Shown here in pieces: positions 8,660-16,692 of a DNA stretch of 64,000 nucleotides. The number at the start of each line of letters is the position of its first letter. The first letter of the stretch is position 1. Origin of the DNA: Methylobacteriaceae bacterium (GTDB taxonomy: Bacteria; Pseudomonadota; Alphaproteobacteria; Rhizobiales; Beijerinckiaceae); the NCBI GenBank assembly GCA_020638195.1, contig JACKJC010000001.1, forward strand, positions 237,001-301,000. The letters run 5' to 3'. A program made the position numbers and the translations under genes. The notes beneath the pieces were generated by a model. The model did no database searches and had not been told where the DNA came from. It worked only from the letters and a program-made list of their open reading frames with translations.

Positions 8660-8774
8660 CGTCATTGCGATGAGCGCAGCGACGAAGCAATCCAGAAGCC
8701 GGATTGTGGCTCTGGATTGCTTCGCTTCCAGACGAAGTCCGCAACAGCGGACTTCTGTCGGGCTCGCAATGACG
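8660..8774. repeat. Palindromic repeat of the CGTCATTGCGA...TCGCAATGACG class
   Basis: The ends CCGTCATTGCGA (8660) and TCGCAATGACGG (8774) are inverted copies. The inner part holds GCAATCCAGA with its inverted partner. A nested hairpin, GAAGTCCGCAACAGCGGACTTC in two halves (8731-8752), resembles the one at 8121-8142. Related pieces lie at 30682-30709 and 56321-56439. It fills the rpsP-rimM gap. Confidence 0.75.
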
Positions 8775-8791
8775 GCGCCGGTCGTGCGCCC

Positions 8792-9304
8792 ATGACAAAC
8801 AATCCCCGCCTCGTCCTCGTCGGCCGCTTCGGCGCGCCGCAGGGCGTACGCGGCGAAATCCGCATCAAGAGCTACACCGCCGATCCTCTCGCGATCGGCG
8901 ATTACGGCCCGCTGTCCGATGAGACGGGCGCGAAAAAGTTCGAGATCGAGCGCCTGCGTCCCCTCAAGGAGGACATGGTCGTCGCCAAGGTGAAGGGTCT
9001 TTCCGACCGCGACGCGGCGGGCGCGCTCACCGGCGTCTCGCTGTTTGTCGCGCGCGAAAAACTCCCGCCGCCGGACGAGGACGAGTTTTACATCGCCGAT
9101 CTCGTCGGTTTGTCGGCTGTAACGCCCGACGGCGAGACGATCGGCATCGTCAAAAACGTGCTGAACTTCGGCGCGGGCGACATTCTGGAGATCGCGCCCG
9201 CCAGCGGCGAGACGCTGATGCTGCCGTTTACGAAAGAGATCGCGCCGTCGATCGATTTTTCGGGCGGCAAGATCGTCGTCGTACGACCGGCCGAGACGGA
9301 ATGA
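8792..9304 (+). CDS. rimM: Ribosome maturation factor RimM
   Basis: A 170-residue protein that binds S19 and helps mature the 30S head. The N-terminal RimM barrel starts PRLVLVGRFGAPQGVRGEIRIKSY. The C-terminal PRC-barrel begins at about residue 92 (DEFYIADLVGLSAVTPDGETIG) and ends with LMLPFTKEIAPSIDFSGGKIVV. I chose the ATG at 8792, because the in-frame sequence before it is the palindromic repeat rather than protein. The stop overlaps trmD by four bases, indicating translational coupling. Confidence 0.95.
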   Translation: MTNNPRLVLVGRFGAPQGVRGEIRIKSYTADPLAIGDYGPLSDETGAKKFEIERLRPLKEDMVVAKVKGLSDRDAAGALTGVSLFVAREKLPPPDEDEFYIADLVGLSAVTPDGETIGIVKNVLNFGAGDILEIAPASGETLMLPFTKEIAPSIDFSGGKIVVVRPAETE

Positions 9305-9987
9305 CTTTCCGCGCCACCATCCTCACCCTGTTTCCGGACATGTTTCCTGGCCCGCTGGGCCTGTCGCTGGCCGGGGACGCGTTGAGCAAGGGTCTCTGGG
9401 CGCTCGAAGCCAGAAACATCCGCGAGCATGGCCTCGGCAAGCATCGTACGGTTGACGATACGCCTGCCGGCGGCGGCGCCGGCATGGTTTTGCGCGCCGA
9501 CGTCCTGGCGGCGGCGATCGACGCGGTGGCGCCCGCCGACGATCCGCGCCCGCGCCTGCTCATGAGCCCGCGCGGCAAACCGCTGACGCAAAGCAGAGTG
9601 CGCGAGCTGGCCGCCGGTCCCGGCGCGTTGATCGTGTGCGGACGCTTCGAGGGCGTGGACGAACGCGTGATCGAGGGCCGCAACCTCGAGGAAATCTCAA
9701 TTGGCGACTACGTGCTGTCCGGCGGCGAGATCGCCGCGCTCGCGCTGCTGGACGCCTGCGTGCGGCTCATCCCCGGCGTGATGGGCGCCGCGGATTCCGG
9801 CTCGGAAGAAAGTTTCGAGAACGGCCTGCTGGAATACCCGCATTACACGCGCCCACGCGCATGGGAAAGTCGGGAAATCCCCGAAATCCTGCTGTCGGGC
9901 GATCACAGGAAAATCGCGGAATGGCGGCGCGCGCAGTCCGAACGCCTCACGCAGGCGAGAAGGCCCGATCTTCTGAATAAGTCCTGA
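9301..9987 (+). CDS. trmD: tRNA (guanine-N1-)-methyltransferase
   Basis: A 228-residue SPOUT-class enzyme that methylates G37 of tRNAs reading CNN codons, using S-adenosylmethionine, and so prevents frameshifting. Visible motifs are TILTLFPDMFPGPLG at the start, DDTPAGGGAGMVL, the knot region LIVCGRFEGVDERV, and SIGDYVLSGGEIAAL. The ATGA overlap with rimM couples translation. The usual next gene, rplS, is separated here by an mgtC-like gene on the other strand. Confidence 0.96.
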   Translation: MTFRATILTLFPDMFPGPLGLSLAGDALSKGLWALEARNIREHGLGKHRTVDDTPAGGGAGMVLRADVLAAAIDAVAPADDPRPRLLMSPRGKPLTQSRVRELAAGPGALIVCGRFEGVDERVIEGRNLEEISIGDYVLSGGEIAALALLDACVRLIPGVMGAADSGSEESFENGLLEYPHYTRPRAWESREIPEILLSGDHRKIAEWRRAQSERLTQARRPDLLNKS

Positions 9988-9999
9988 GCCGCGGCGTTC

Positions 10000-10710
10000 T
10001 CACACAACCGGCTCATCATCCTCGACAAAGCCCTGCGCCTCAGGCAGGCGATGCAGCTCTTTCGACATCCGCTCGACCTCATCGGGCGACAGCCCGTTGA
10101 CGACGATTTCGATTCTGTCGAACGAAGGATCGCCGTCGCGCTCCAAGACAAACCGTGTGATCCGCTGCGCGCAGTCTGGAAACCTCCGGGTGAAATCGTC
10201 GAATCCCAATGCGCCGCGCGGCGCGCGCAGGCGGAAGCGACGTGTCAGCGAGCGCGCAAACAGCCAGCGCTCGATGGGTTTCAGCGCCACGAGGATCACA
10301 AGTACGATGACGGTCGCCGCGGTCGCGGCGATATAAAGGCCGCCGCCGACCGCCAGCCCGATCGCCGCCACAGCCCAGATGCCCGCGGCGGTCGTCAGGC
10401 CATGGATCGCATGATTTCGCATCAGGATCGTGCCGGCGCCGAGAAAACCGACGCCGACGATCACCTGCGACGCCACGCGCGAGGGATCGAGCCGGATATT
10501 GGCGGGCGCGCCGGGCGCAATCGCCACGGCGAAGCCGTTGATCGAGACGATCATCGCGAGGCACGCGCCGACCGCGACCAGCATGTAGGTGCGCATGCCG
10601 GCGGTCCATTCGTGCCGTTCGCGGTCCGCGCCGACGAGGCAGCCGAGGACCGCGGCCACGCAAAGCCGCAGCACGATCTGCATCTCGCTGACGAATTCGG
10701 CCTCGGCCAC
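10000..10710 (-). CDS. MgtC/SapB-family membrane protein
   Basis: A 236-residue protein. Several hydrophobic segments (residues about 10-150) contain the family signatures LGCLVGADRERHEWTAGMRTYMLV and VGVGFLGAGTI. A soluble C-terminal domain follows. MgtC relatives act in magnesium limitation, acid adaptation or ATP-synthase control, but many members are uncharacterised. The start is a GTG at 10710 with GGAGAG in front. It points against its neighbours and sits between trmD and rplS, which are usually contiguous, so it is probably a local insertion. Its stop is 13 bases from the trmD stop. Confidence 0.85.
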   Translation of the reverse strand: MAEAEFVSEMQIVLRLCVAAVLGCLVGADRERHEWTAGMRTYMLVAVGACLAMIVSINGFAVAIAPGAPANIRLDPSRVASQVIVGVGFLGAGTILMRNHAIHGLTTAAGIWAVAAIGLAVGGGLYIAATAATVIVLVILVALKPIERWLFARSLTRRFRLRAPRGALGFDDFTRRFPDCAQRITRFVLERDGDPSFDRIEIVVNGLSPDEVERMSKELHRLPEAQGFVEDDEPVV

Positions 10711-10802
10711 GACGCTCTCCCTTCAGCGGGACAGACGCAGAGCGGCGCGGCCGGGTTCCGGGCCGAAAAAGAAGGCAAATCCGCGGAATTTCGCTGTTCG
10801 GC

Positions 10803-10831
10803 TCGACACGGCGGCGTCAATCCTGTATAGC
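10803..10831 (+). promoter_or_regulatory. Sigma-70 promoter for rplS
   Basis: TCGACA (10803-10808) and TATAGC (10826-10831) are 17 bp apart. They lie about 70 bases before the rplS start. An own promoter is needed because the antisense mgtC-like gene separates rplS from trmD. The rpmB promoter has the same -10 and spacing. Confidence 0.55.
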
Positions 10832-10901
10832 GCCGCGTCAACTCAAAACAGCGTTCCCGAAACGCTCGCCCGCAAAGGGCGAAACGGCAAGGATTACAAC
10901 G

Positions 10902-11276
10902 ATGGATATCATCGCCCAGCTCGACGCCGAGCAGGCCGCCAAGCTCGCGCCGACCATTCCCGAATTCCAGCCCGGCGACACCGTGATCGTCAATGTGAAG
11001 GTCAAGGAAGGCGAGCGTTCGCGCGTCCAGGCCTACGAAGGCGTCTGCATCGCCCGCAACGGCGGCGGCCTCCAGGAGAGCTTCACGGTTCGCAAGATTT
11101 CGTACGGCGAAGGCGTGGAGCGCGTGTTCCCGATCTATTCGCCGAACATCGACTCCATCAAGGTCGTGCGTCGCGGCAAGGTGCGCCGCGCCAAGCTCTA
11201 TTACCTGCGCGATCGGCGCGGCAAGTCGGCGCGTATCGCCGAGCGCACGGACCGCACGGAAAAGACCAAGAAGTAG
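10902..11276 (+). CDS. rplS: 50S ribosomal protein L19
   Basis: A 124-residue protein containing the L19 core: IPEFQPGDTVIVNVKVKEGERSRVQAYEGVCIARNGGG, then FTVRKISYGEGVERVFPIYSP and RRGKVRRAKLYYLRDRRGKSARI. It sits at the 30S/50S interface of the ribosome. The length is normal for alphaproteobacteria. An intrinsic terminator follows its stop codon. Confidence 0.97.
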   Translation: MDIIAQLDAEQAAKLAPTIPEFQPGDTVIVNVKVKEGERSRVQAYEGVCIARNGGGLQESFTVRKISYGEGVERVFPIYSPNIDSIKVVRRGKVRRAKLYYLRDRRGKSARIAERTDRTEKTKK

Positions 11277-11290
11277 TATCGACAAGCGGG

Positions 11291-11309
11291 CGCGGGGCAA
11301 AACCCCGCG
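11291..11309 (+). terminator. Intrinsic terminator after rplS
   Basis: Arms CGCGGGG and CCCCGCG are separated by CAAAA and followed by the T-rich run CTCTTGCTTTG. Confidence 0.6.
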
Positions 11310-11397
11310 CTCTTGCTTTGCGTAGCCTTCCGCTGATCACGCCGGGCGGGCGGGCCGCGCATTGGTTCGACCTTCCGGCGCAAGCTCGAGGCCTTCC

Positions 11398-12990
11398 ATG
11401 GCGTCCGACCTCCGCCGCGTCGCCCGCGCGCTGATTTCCGTTTCCGACAAGACCGGCCTGATCGACTTCGCACGCGCGCTGTCTGAACGCGGCGTCGAGC
11501 TCGTCTCCACCGGCGGCACACGCAAAGCGCTGGCCGACGCCGGCCTGAAGGTCGTCGACGTCTCCGATCTCACCGGCTTTCCGGAAATGATGGACGGCCG
11601 CGTGAAAACCCTGCACCCCAAGGTGCATGGCGGCCTGCTCGCCATCCGCGAGAATCCCGAGCATGAAGCCGCCATGCTCGCGCACAACATTCCGCAGATC
11701 GATCTGCTCGTCGTGAACCTCTATCCCTTCGAGGCCACTGTCGCGAAAGGCGCGGCCTACGAGGATTGCATCGAGAACATCGACATCGGCGGCCCCGCCA
11801 TGATCCGCGCCGCCGCCAAGAACCATGACGATGTCGCCGTCGTCGTCGATGTCGAGGATTACGATGTCATTCTCGCTGAACTGGCCGCCAACAATGGCGC
11901 GACGCGCCTCGCCACACGCCGCAAGCTCGCGCAAAAAGCCTATTCGCGCACGGCCGCCTATGATGCGGCGATCTCCAACTGGTTCGCCAACGCGATCGAA
12001 GAAGCGACGCCCGCCTATCGCGCGATCGGCGGCAAGCTAGCGGAAGCCATGCGCTACGGCGAAAACCCGCACCAGTCGGCGGGCTTCTATGTCACCGGCG
12101 AAAAGCGCTTCGGCGTCGCCACCGCGCGGCAGGTGCAGGGCAAGCAGCTCTCGTACAACAACGTCAACGACACCGACGCCGCCTTCGAACTCGTCGCCGA
12201 ATTCGATCCGTCCCGCACGGCGGCCGTGGCGATCATCAAGCATGCGAATCCGTGCGGCGTCGCGGAAGGCGCCTCGCTGCAGGAGGCCTACGAAAAGGCG
12301 CTGCGCTGCGATCCGGTTTCGGCCTTCGGCGGCATCATCGCGCTCAATCGCAAGCTCGATGCGGCGGCCGCCGCCGAGATGACCAAGATTTTTACCGAGG
12401 TCATCATCGCGCCGGAAGCGGATGAAGACGCCATCGCCATCATCGCCGCGAAGAAGAACCTGCGACTGCTGGTGACGGGCGGCCTGCCGGATCCCCGCGC
12501 GAAAGGCCTTTCCGTGCGCACGGTCGCGGGCGGCCTGCTGGTGCAGGGTCGCGACAATGCCGTCGTGGACGACATGGAGCTGCGCGTCGTCACTAAGCGC
12601 GCGCCCTCGGCGCGCGAACTCGCCGATCTCAAATTCGCCTTTCGCATCGCCAAGCACGTCAAGTCGAACGCCATCGTCTATGCGCGCGATCTCGCGACCG
12701 TCGGCGTCGGCGCGGGCCAGATGAGCCGGGTCGATTCCTCGCGCATCGCCGCCTGGAAGGCCGAGGAAGCCTCGCGCGCCGCCGACCTGCCCGAAAGCCT
12801 CGCCAAGGGCGCGGTCGTGGCCTCCGACGCCTTCTTCCCCTTCGCCGACGGCCTCTTGGCGGCGGCAGAGGCCGGCGCCACGGCGGTCATCCAGCCCGGC
12901 GGCTCCATGCGCGACGCCGAAGTGATCGCGGCGGCCGACGAGAAGGGTCTGGCGATGGTGTTCACGGGGCACCGGCATTTCAGGCACTGA
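11398..12990 (+). CDS. purH: Bifunctional AICAR formyltransferase/IMP cyclohydrolase
   Basis: A 530-residue enzyme catalysing the last two steps of IMP synthesis. The N-terminal cyclohydrolase domain (MGS-like) starts RRVARALISVSDKTGLIDFARAL and contains STGGTRKAL and VKTLHPKVHGG. The C-terminal formyltransferase part holds RYGENPHQSAGFY, the KHANPCGVAEG catalytic motif, and DAFFPFADGL, ending GLAMVFTGHRHFRH. I chose the ATG at 11398. In many Hyphomicrobiales purH follows the heparinase-like gene; here that gene is about 11 kb downstream. Confidence 0.96.
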   Translation: MASDLRRVARALISVSDKTGLIDFARALSERGVELVSTGGTRKALADAGLKVVDVSDLTGFPEMMDGRVKTLHPKVHGGLLAIRENPEHEAAMLAHNIPQIDLLVVNLYPFEATVAKGAAYEDCIENIDIGGPAMIRAAAKNHDDVAVVVDVEDYDVILAELAANNGATRLATRRKLAQKAYSRTAAYDAAISNWFANAIEEATPAYRAIGGKLAEAMRYGENPHQSAGFYVTGEKRFGVATARQVQGKQLSYNNVNDTDAAFELVAEFDPSRTAAVAIIKHANPCGVAEGASLQEAYEKALRCDPVSAFGGIIALNRKLDAAAAAEMTKIFTEVIIAPEADEDAIAIIAAKKNLRLLVTGGLPDPRAKGLSVRTVAGGLLVQGRDNAVVDDMELRVVTKRAPSARELADLKFAFRIAKHVKSNAIVYARDLATVGVGAGQMSRVDSSRIAAWKAEEASRAADLPESLAKGAVVASDAFFPFADGLLAAAEAGATAVIQPGGSMRDAEVIAAADEKGLAMVFTGHRHFRH

Positions 12991-13002
12991 GGCGCGCCCT
13001 GG

Positions 13003-13170
13003 TTCCCTCACCCTTGTGGGGGAGGCCGGCAGAAATCGGCAAAGCCGATTTCGCCTGTAGGGTGGGGGGTCGCACAATCTTGCGAGATTGGCGTGCCGGG
13101 ACGGCGGAACATGCCGCAGGATTCCGCGCCCCGTCCCCCGCCCCTCCCCACAAAAGGGAGGGGAGTTTGC
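13003..13170. repeat. Composite palindromic repeat between purH and mtaB
   Basis: The segment starts CCCTCACCCTTGTGGGGGAGG-like and ends CCCCTCCCCACAAAAGGGAG-like. It contains a perfect hairpin, GAAATCGGC-aaa-GCCGATTTC (13032-13052), and a second one, CAATCT-tgcg-AGATTG (13075-13090). Its make-up resembles the ffh-rpsP mosaic. It lies between two convergent genes and may act as a transcription end region. Confidence 0.65.
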
Positions 13171-13177
13171 GATGCTC

Positions 13178-14428
13178 TTACCCCAGTCGCAACTTCATGC
13201 CATCGCGGCCGGCAACCACGCCCGCGATCATCGCGCCCGCCTCCACACCCGGCGTCGCGACGGCGGAAAAGTCCGCGGCGCGCCCGACGCCGCCGCGCTC
13301 GGCCAGCACCGCCACGCGCCGCCCCACTTGCGCATCGAGATGCCGATCGAGCGCACGCTCGCCCGCTTCGCGCAGCGCCTTCGCACGTTCGCTGCGCACA
13401 TCCTTCGTCACCTGCGGCATGCGCGCCGCCGGCGTCATTTCACGCGGAGAGTAGGGAAATACGTGGAGGTGCGTGAGCCCGCAATCCTCGACCAGCCGCA
13501 ACGTATTCTCCGCCATCGCAGCGGTCTCGGTCGGAAAGCCAGCGATCAGATCGGCGCCGAAGACGATGTCGGGCCTGAGCTTGCGCACGCGCGCGCAAAA
13601 TTCGATGGCGTCGCGCCGCGCATGCCGCCGCTTCATCCGCTTCAGGATCATGTCGTCGCCCGATTGCAGCGACAGATGCAGATGCGGCATCAGGCGCTCC
13701 TCCTCGGCAAGCGCGATCATCAGTTCTTCGTCGGCCTCGATGCAGTCGAGCGAGGACAGCCGCAGGCGCTTCAGTTCTGGCAGCGCCTTCAACAGCGCAC
13801 GCGCCAGAAAACCGAGCTTCGGATTTTCAGGGAGATCGCCGCCCCATGACGTCAGGTCGACGCCGGTCAGCACGATTTCCTTGTGGCCGAGTTCGACGAG
13901 GCGTCGCGCTTGCGCGATCGCCGTCTCCGCCGGAATCGAGCGCGACGGCCCGCGTCCGTACGGAATGATGCAAAAGGTGCAACGATGGTCGCAGCCGTTC
14001 TGGATGGCGAGAAAGGCGCGCGTGTGCCCCTCGATCCGAGCCGCCTCGACAGGCCGTGCGACACGCGCCTGCGCAATGTCTGCGACAGGCGTTTCTCCGC
14101 ATGACAGTGCGCGCCAGGTCGCGGCGTCAGTCTTCGCGGCATTCCCGACGATGGCTGAGACTTCCGGCATGTCGGCGAAGCGAGCGTGCTCCGTCTCCGC
14201 CGCACAGCCCGACACGAAGATTTTCACGCCCGGCCTTTCGCGTGAAACACGGCGGATCGCCTGACGCGCCTGCCGCACGGACTCGGCCGTTACTGCGCAG
14301 GTGTTGAAAACCACCATGTCGGAATGTCCCGCGCCTTCCGCTGCGCGGCGCATCGCCTCGGATTCAACGAGATTGAGCCGGCAGCCGAAAGAAACGACCT
14401 CGACTTTTTCGCGCACGAAATCGTTCAT
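13178..14428 (-). CDS. mtaB: tRNA t6A37 methylthiotransferase MtaB
   Basis: A 416-residue radical-SAM enzyme that adds a methylthio group to t6A at position 37 of tRNAs reading ANN codons. The N-terminal UPF0004 domain has SFGCRLNLVESEAM, FNTCAVT and SGCAAET, whose cysteines bind one iron-sulfur cluster. The radical-SAM motif CDHRCTFC with IIPYGRG holds the other. A C-terminal TRAM-like region follows. The ATG at 14428 overlaps the dapF stop by four bases, so the two genes are translated from one mRNA. In related genomes ftsY often follows; here a repeat and purH come next. Confidence 0.93.
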   Translation of the reverse strand: MNDFVREKVEVVSFGCRLNLVESEAMRRAAEGAGHSDMVVFNTCAVTAESVRQARQAIRRVSRERPGVKIFVSGCAAETEHARFADMPEVSAIVGNAAKTDAATWRALSCGETPVADIAQARVARPVEAARIEGHTRAFLAIQNGCDHRCTFCIIPYGRGPSRSIPAETAIAQARRLVELGHKEIVLTGVDLTSWGGDLPENPKLGFLARALLKALPELKRLRLSSLDCIEADEELMIALAEEERLMPHLHLSLQSGDDMILKRMKRRHARRDAIEFCARVRKLRPDIVFGADLIAGFPTETAAMAENTLRLVEDCGLTHLHVFPYSPREMTPAARMPQVTKDVRSERAKALREAGERALDRHLDAQVGRRVAVLAERGGVGRAADFSAVATPGVEAGAMIAGVVAGRDGMKLRLG

Positions 14429-15306
14429 GCGGTCTGGCGCGCGAAAATCGCGGCGTCGAGAATCGTCTCGAATTCGAGTTCGACCGGCCCGGTCATCAGC
14501 ACATGGCCGTCGCTCTCGCGCCAATGGATGCGCAGATCGCCGCCCGGCAGCGAGACGGTCGCGGCACGGTCCGTCAGTCCGAGGCGCGCGCCGGCCACCG
14601 CCGTCGCACAGGCCGCCGTGCCGCAGGCGAGCGTCGCGCCGGCTCCGCGCTCCCACACGCGCAACAGAATGGAATCGCGCGCGCGCACTTGCGCGAACGA
14701 CACGTTCACGCGTTCGGGAAACAGCGGGTGCGTCTCGATTTGCGGCCCGAGCCGCGCGAGATCGATCGCCATCGCATCATCGACGAAAAATACAGCGTGC
14801 GGATTGCCCATGCCGACGGCACAGAATTCGCGCGGCGCGCCGATGATCGACGGCGCGAGCGTAACGCGAACCGTGTCGCCAATCTCTCCACCCAGCGGAA
14901 CGTCGCGCCAGCCGAGTCTTGGCGCGCCCATGTCGACCGTGAACGAAAATTCCGCATCACGCGTCACGTGCAGGAGACCGCCGTCGGATTCGAGATCGAG
15001 CGCGCGCGTCGCGCCATCGCGCATCAATTCCCAGGCGACGCAGCGCGTGCCGTTGCCGCAGGCGCCCGACAGCGAGCCGTCGATGTTGAAAATTTTCATC
15101 GAGGCCGCCGAATGCGGGTCGGCGGCGTCGTAGAGCGTCATCAGTTGATCGTATTTCAGGCCGGGCGCGGCGCCGATCGCGCGCGCATCCTCGCCCGTGA
15201 CGCGCGCCGCCGTCCCGCGCAGGTCGAGCACGACGATCTCGTTGCCGGCGCCGTTCATCTTGGCGATGCGCCGACCGCTCAGGGGGTGAATTTGCGCAGA
15301 TGTCAC
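14425..15306 (-). CDS. dapF: Diaminopimelate epimerase
   Basis: A 293-residue cofactor-independent epimerase that converts LL- to meso-diaminopimelate for lysine and peptidoglycan synthesis. The two catalytic cysteines are in GACGNGTRCVA and ATLACGTAACAT. The N-terminal KMNGAGNEIVVLDLRG and the GMGNPHAVFFVDD segments are also diagnostic. It is the first gene of the dapF-mtaB unit and is divergent from the GyrI-like gene. Confidence 0.95.
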   Translation of the reverse strand: MTSAQIHPLSGRRIAKMNGAGNEIVVLDLRGTAARVTGEDARAIGAAPGLKYDQLMTLYDAADPHSAASMKIFNIDGSLSGACGNGTRCVAWELMRDGATRALDLESDGGLLHVTRDAEFSFTVDMGAPRLGWRDVPLGGEIGDTVRVTLAPSIIGAPREFCAVGMGNPHAVFFVDDAMAIDLARLGPQIETHPLFPERVNVSFAQVRARDSILLRVWERGAGATLACGTAACATAVAGARLGLTDRAATVSLPGGDLRIHWRESDGHVLMTGPVELEFETILDAAIFARQTA

Positions 15307-15393
15307 GATTTGCCCGATTGTGCGGCCAGCCTCAGCTCCGCCATGATGGCGGCGAATGCTATATATAGGCGCATGTGGGGCGGAGCGAATCGC

Positions 15394-16035
15394 ATGATAT
15401 ATGCTGGACGTGTTTTGACGGCTCTTACCTTTTGCGCGGCTCTGGCTCTAGCAGGCGCGGCCGCGGCCCAGACCTCGACGCCAGCGCCCGCAACGCCCGC
15501 CCCGTCTGCGCCGGCCACACCCCCCTCGACGACTCCGCCGACGCCGGGCGCCGCCCAGCCCGCCGACAACGACGCCGCGCCGCCCTTCGAGGTGAAGGCG
15601 CGTCCCGCCGTCGCCGTTTCGGGCGCCGCCAAATGGGAGGACGGCTACAAGGCGATCACGGCCGCGCTCGCCAAGGCGCGCGCCGCGGTCCTGAAGGCTA
15701 ATCTGAAGGAGGCCGGCCGGCCGGTCGTCGCCTTCGTCGACACCGACGACGACAATTTCAAGTTCCAGGCGATGATTCCGCTGGATGCGCCGGTCGCCGC
15801 GACTGTCGATCTCGGCCCCGACGCCAAGCCCGCCGAAACGCCGGCCGGCCGCGCCATAAAATTCCAGCACCGCGGCGCCTACGACGACGTCGATGCGACC
15901 TACGAGGCGATCACCGCCTATCTCGACGAGAAGGGCTATATCGCGCAGAACATTTTCGTCGAGGAATATCTGAACGACGCGAAGGGCGCCGACGATTCCG
16001 CGCTCGAAATGTCGATCTACGTGTTCATCAAGTGA
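15394..16035 (+). CDS. Secreted GyrI-like (effector-binding fold) protein
   Basis: A 213-residue protein. Its signal peptide ends AAAAQ at about residue 26. A low-complexity Ala/Pro/Thr/Ser linker follows, then a GyrI-like domain from about residue 70 to the end, with the family pattern GRAIKFQHRGAYDDVDATYEAITAYLDEKGY. Such domains bind small molecules; the ligand here is unknown. I chose the ATG at 15394, which has GGAG in front; an upstream in-frame ATG at 15373 is less likely. A TATATA stretch at 15360 could be its -10 box. The stop overlaps the next gene. Confidence 0.75.
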   Translation: MIYAGRVLTALTFCAALALAGAAAAQTSTPAPATPAPSAPATPPSTTPPTPGAAQPADNDAAPPFEVKARPAVAVSGAAKWEDGYKAITAALAKARAAVLKANLKEAGRPVVAFVDTDDDNFKFQAMIPLDAPVAATVDLGPDAKPAETPAGRAIKFQHRGAYDDVDATYEAITAYLDEKGYIAQNIFVEEYLNDAKGADDSALEMSIYVFIK

Positions 16036-16685
16036 GGCGTGATCGTGTCGCCTTCCTTGACCTCGACGGCACGCTGACCGATCCCAAGCCCGGCATTTGC
16101 GGCTGCGTGCAATATGCGTTGCGCGAGCTCGGCCTGCCCGCGCCGTCGCAGGACGCGCTCGAATGGGTGATCGGTCCGCCGATGATCGAGAGCATGCGCG
16201 AGCTCGTCGGTCCCGACCGCGCGGACGAGGGCCTGCGCCTGTACCGGCGCCGCTATGGCGAAATCGGCCTGTTCGAAAACCACGTCTATGACGGCATACC
16301 GGACCTGTTGCAGCGGATGACGCAGGACGGCTGGCGTCTCTACGTCGCGACCTCCAAGGCGCGGCCATATGCGATCAGGATTATCGAGCATTTCAATCTC
16401 GCACCGTTTTTCGCGGAGACTTTCGGTTCCGGCCTCGACGGCTCGCTTCTCCACAAGGACGCGCTGCTCGCTCATGCGCTCGCGGAGGCCGGCGTCGACC
16501 CGCGCGCCGCCATCATGATCGGCGATCGGAAATTCGACGTGCTCGGCGCAAGGGCAAACGGCATGCGCACCCTCGGCGTCGCCTGGGGCTATGGCTCGCG
16601 CGCGGAGCTGGAAGAGGCCGGCGCGGCGGCGATCGCCGAAACGCCTGCCGACGTGCCGGGCGCGCTCGCACGTCTGGCGGGCTGA
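16032..16685 (+). CDS. HAD-family hydrolase (phosphoglycolate phosphatase-like)
   Basis: A 217-residue HAD phosphatase. Motif I is FLDLDGTLTDP with the nucleophilic Asp. Motif II is YVATSKARP, and motifs III/IV include HKDALLAHALAEAG and MIGDRKFDVLGA. The helical cap between motifs I and II fits the phosphoglycolate phosphatase/pyrophosphatase subfamily; the substrate cannot be named. The GTG start at 16032 overlaps the stop of the GyrI-like gene, so the two are translationally coupled. Confidence 0.85.
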   Translation: MRRDRVAFLDLDGTLTDPKPGICGCVQYALRELGLPAPSQDALEWVIGPPMIESMRELVGPDRADEGLRLYRRRYGEIGLFENHVYDGIPDLLQRMTQDGWRLYVATSKARPYAIRIIEHFNLAPFFAETFGSGLDGSLLHKDALLAHALAEAGVDPRAAIMIGDRKFDVLGARANGMRTLGVAWGYGSRAELEEAGAAAIAETPADVPGALARLAG

Positions 16686-16692
16686 ACGCGCC

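Noticed and set aside
8660..8774. Insertion sequence or CRISPR remnant
   Set aside because: No transposase, no target duplication visible, and no regularly spaced direct repeats; the structure is a palindromic intergenic repeat.
8717..8791. Upstream extension of rimM
   Set aside because: It is the translation of the palindromic repeat, and RimM proteins begin near the ATG at 8792.
13178..13650. Plus-strand open frames over mtaB
   Set aside because: Antisense to mtaB, with no motif.
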